DNA from: an uncultured Planctomycetaceae bacterium
Lineage (GTDB): Bacteria > Planctomycetota > Planctomycetia > Pirellulales > Pirellulaceae
Direction: 5' to 3'
DNA length: 6,457 nucleotides
Assembly: GCA_937967755.1 (NCBI GenBank)
Contig: CALBTA010000432.1
Location: 1 to 6,457, forward strand
Under the pieces are notes generated by a model that was given only the letters and a program-made list of their open reading frames with translations, had not been told where the DNA came from and ran no database searches. The position numbers and the translations under genes are program-made. Position 1 is the first letter of the stretch. Each line of letters opens with the position of its first letter. Below, piece after piece: positions 6,208 through 6,457 of the stretch.

Positions 6208-6212
6208 TCCTC
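6208..6212 (-). promoter_or_regulatory. Shine-Dalgarno of the large TPR gene
   Basis: GAGGA with 6 nt spacing precedes the ATG at 6201 and decides between it and the upstream in-frame ATG at 6261, which has no comparable site. Confidence 0.65.
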
Positions 6213-6218
6213 GAGCGC

Positions 6219-6244
6219 TGAAAAGTTGAAAAGATTTTGAAAAG
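6219..6244 (+). repeat. Three TGAAAAG copies in the leader
   Basis: TGAAAAG occurs at 6219-6225, 6227-6233 and 6238-6244, just upstream of the Shine-Dalgarno of the large TPR gene. On the mRNA strand this is a pyrimidine-rich CTTTTCA repeat, which would leave the leader unstructured. It may be a chance low-complexity run. Confidence 0.4.
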
Positions 6245-6261
6245 GACGCGTATCTCACCAT

Positions 6262-6290
6262 AACTTAAATGCCGGTTCACGATTCGGCAA
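6262..6290 (-). promoter_or_regulatory. Weak promoter candidate for the TPR-ExbBD cluster
   Basis: TTGCCG (4 of 6 to -35) and TAAGTT (3 of 6 to -10) are 17 nt apart, about 60 nt upstream of the start at 6201. The match is poor. The position is what makes it worth listing, since this is the first gap of the cluster. Confidence 0.2.
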
Positions 6291-6310
6291 CCGTTCGCCC
6301 GTTGGTCAAA

Positions 6311-6335
6311 GTGGCAGGCACAGTCCCTGTGCCGT
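6311..6335 (+). repeat. REP-like palindrome, GGCAC family (left copy)
   Basis: GGCACAG and CTGTGCC (6317-6333) form a perfect 7-bp stem around TCC. The 25-nt unit matches the reverse complement of 6367-6391 at 19 of 25 positions. Four of the six differences form two compensatory pairs in the stem (A-T for G-C, G-C for C-G), so the fold is conserved while the sequence changed. Confidence 0.7.
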
Positions 6336-6366
6336 TCGCCGGAAGGTCCGGGATCGCAGCACAGTT

Positions 6367-6391
6367 ACGGCACGCGGAGCGTGCCTACTAC
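6367..6391 (-). repeat. REP-like palindrome, GGCAC family (right copy)
   Basis: GGCACGC and GCGTGCC (6369-6385) form a perfect 7-bp stem around GGA, with a GTAGTA flank on the minus strand. It is inverted relative to the copy at 6311-6335, with 31 nt between them, like a paired mosaic element. It lies about 15 nt beyond the putative gene end at 6407 and so takes the usual post-gene position of REP elements. Confidence 0.7.
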
Positions 6392-6406
6392 TTTTTCAAG
6401 GAGCGT

Positions 6407-6457
6407 CTACGCCTCGTCGAGTGGCTTCTGTTTGTTCCAAAACACGCACGAATTGTT
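6407..6457 (-). CDS. Possible 3' end of an upstream gene (partial)
   Basis: From the window edge this frame reads 16 sense codons and then TAG (6409-6407), giving the residues NNSCVFWNKQKPLDEA. Twelve of the 16 codons end in G or C, which fits coding DNA in this window, and a REP-like palindrome follows the stop. The piece is far too short to name a family. It may instead be noncoding. Confidence 0.35.
   Translation of the reverse strand, partial: NNSCVFWNKQKPLDEA

Noticed and set aside
6202..6261. An upstream start at 6261 for the large TPR protein
   Set aside because: It would put 20 residues ahead of a well-formed signal peptide. It has no Shine-Dalgarno, while the ATG at 6201 has GAGGA at 6 nt.

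Overview
The window looks like a chromosomal piece of a planctomycete, probably a Pirellulales-type lineage. This is inferred from gene content (very large secreted TPR proteins beside ExbB/ExbD proton-channel proteins, and an ExbB that itself starts with a signal peptide and a Pro-Ala linker), fairly GC-rich third codon positions, and short imperfect palindromes in the intergenic gaps. No rRNA, tRNA, transposase, phage gene or CRISPR array was seen.

Everything convincingly coding is on the minus strand, so transcription runs from high to low coordinates. From upstream to downstream: a possible 3' end of another gene (6457-6407); a 256-nt leader region with two convergent REP-like hairpins; a 1116-aa secreted TPR/coiled-coil protein (6201-2851); a second, smaller secreted TPR protein (2749-1718) interrupted by an in-frame TAG at codon 43; a 320-nt gap with three clustered hairpins; a 271-aa ExbB/TolQ/MotA-family channel protein (1396-581); a 131-nt gap with more palindromes; and a 148-aa ExbD/TolR-family protein (449-3). 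The window ends just after the exbD stop codon, so any further genes downstream are cut off.

The likely common theme is an envelope machine. ExbB and ExbD would form a proton-driven inner-membrane motor, and the two exported TPR proteins would be periplasmic partners or scaffolds that couple the motor to an unknown load. No TonB, TolA or outer-membrane receptor is visible here, so the load cannot be named. The strongest anomaly is the nonsense codon in the second TPR gene. The reading frame is otherwise intact on both sides, which points to a very recent mutation, a sequencing error or readthrough. The second point of interest is the set of intergenic hairpins that share one architecture (stem of about 9 bp, 4-nt loop, GCTAC-like tail) with different stem sequences. 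A different palindrome pair at the upstream end shows compensatory base changes.
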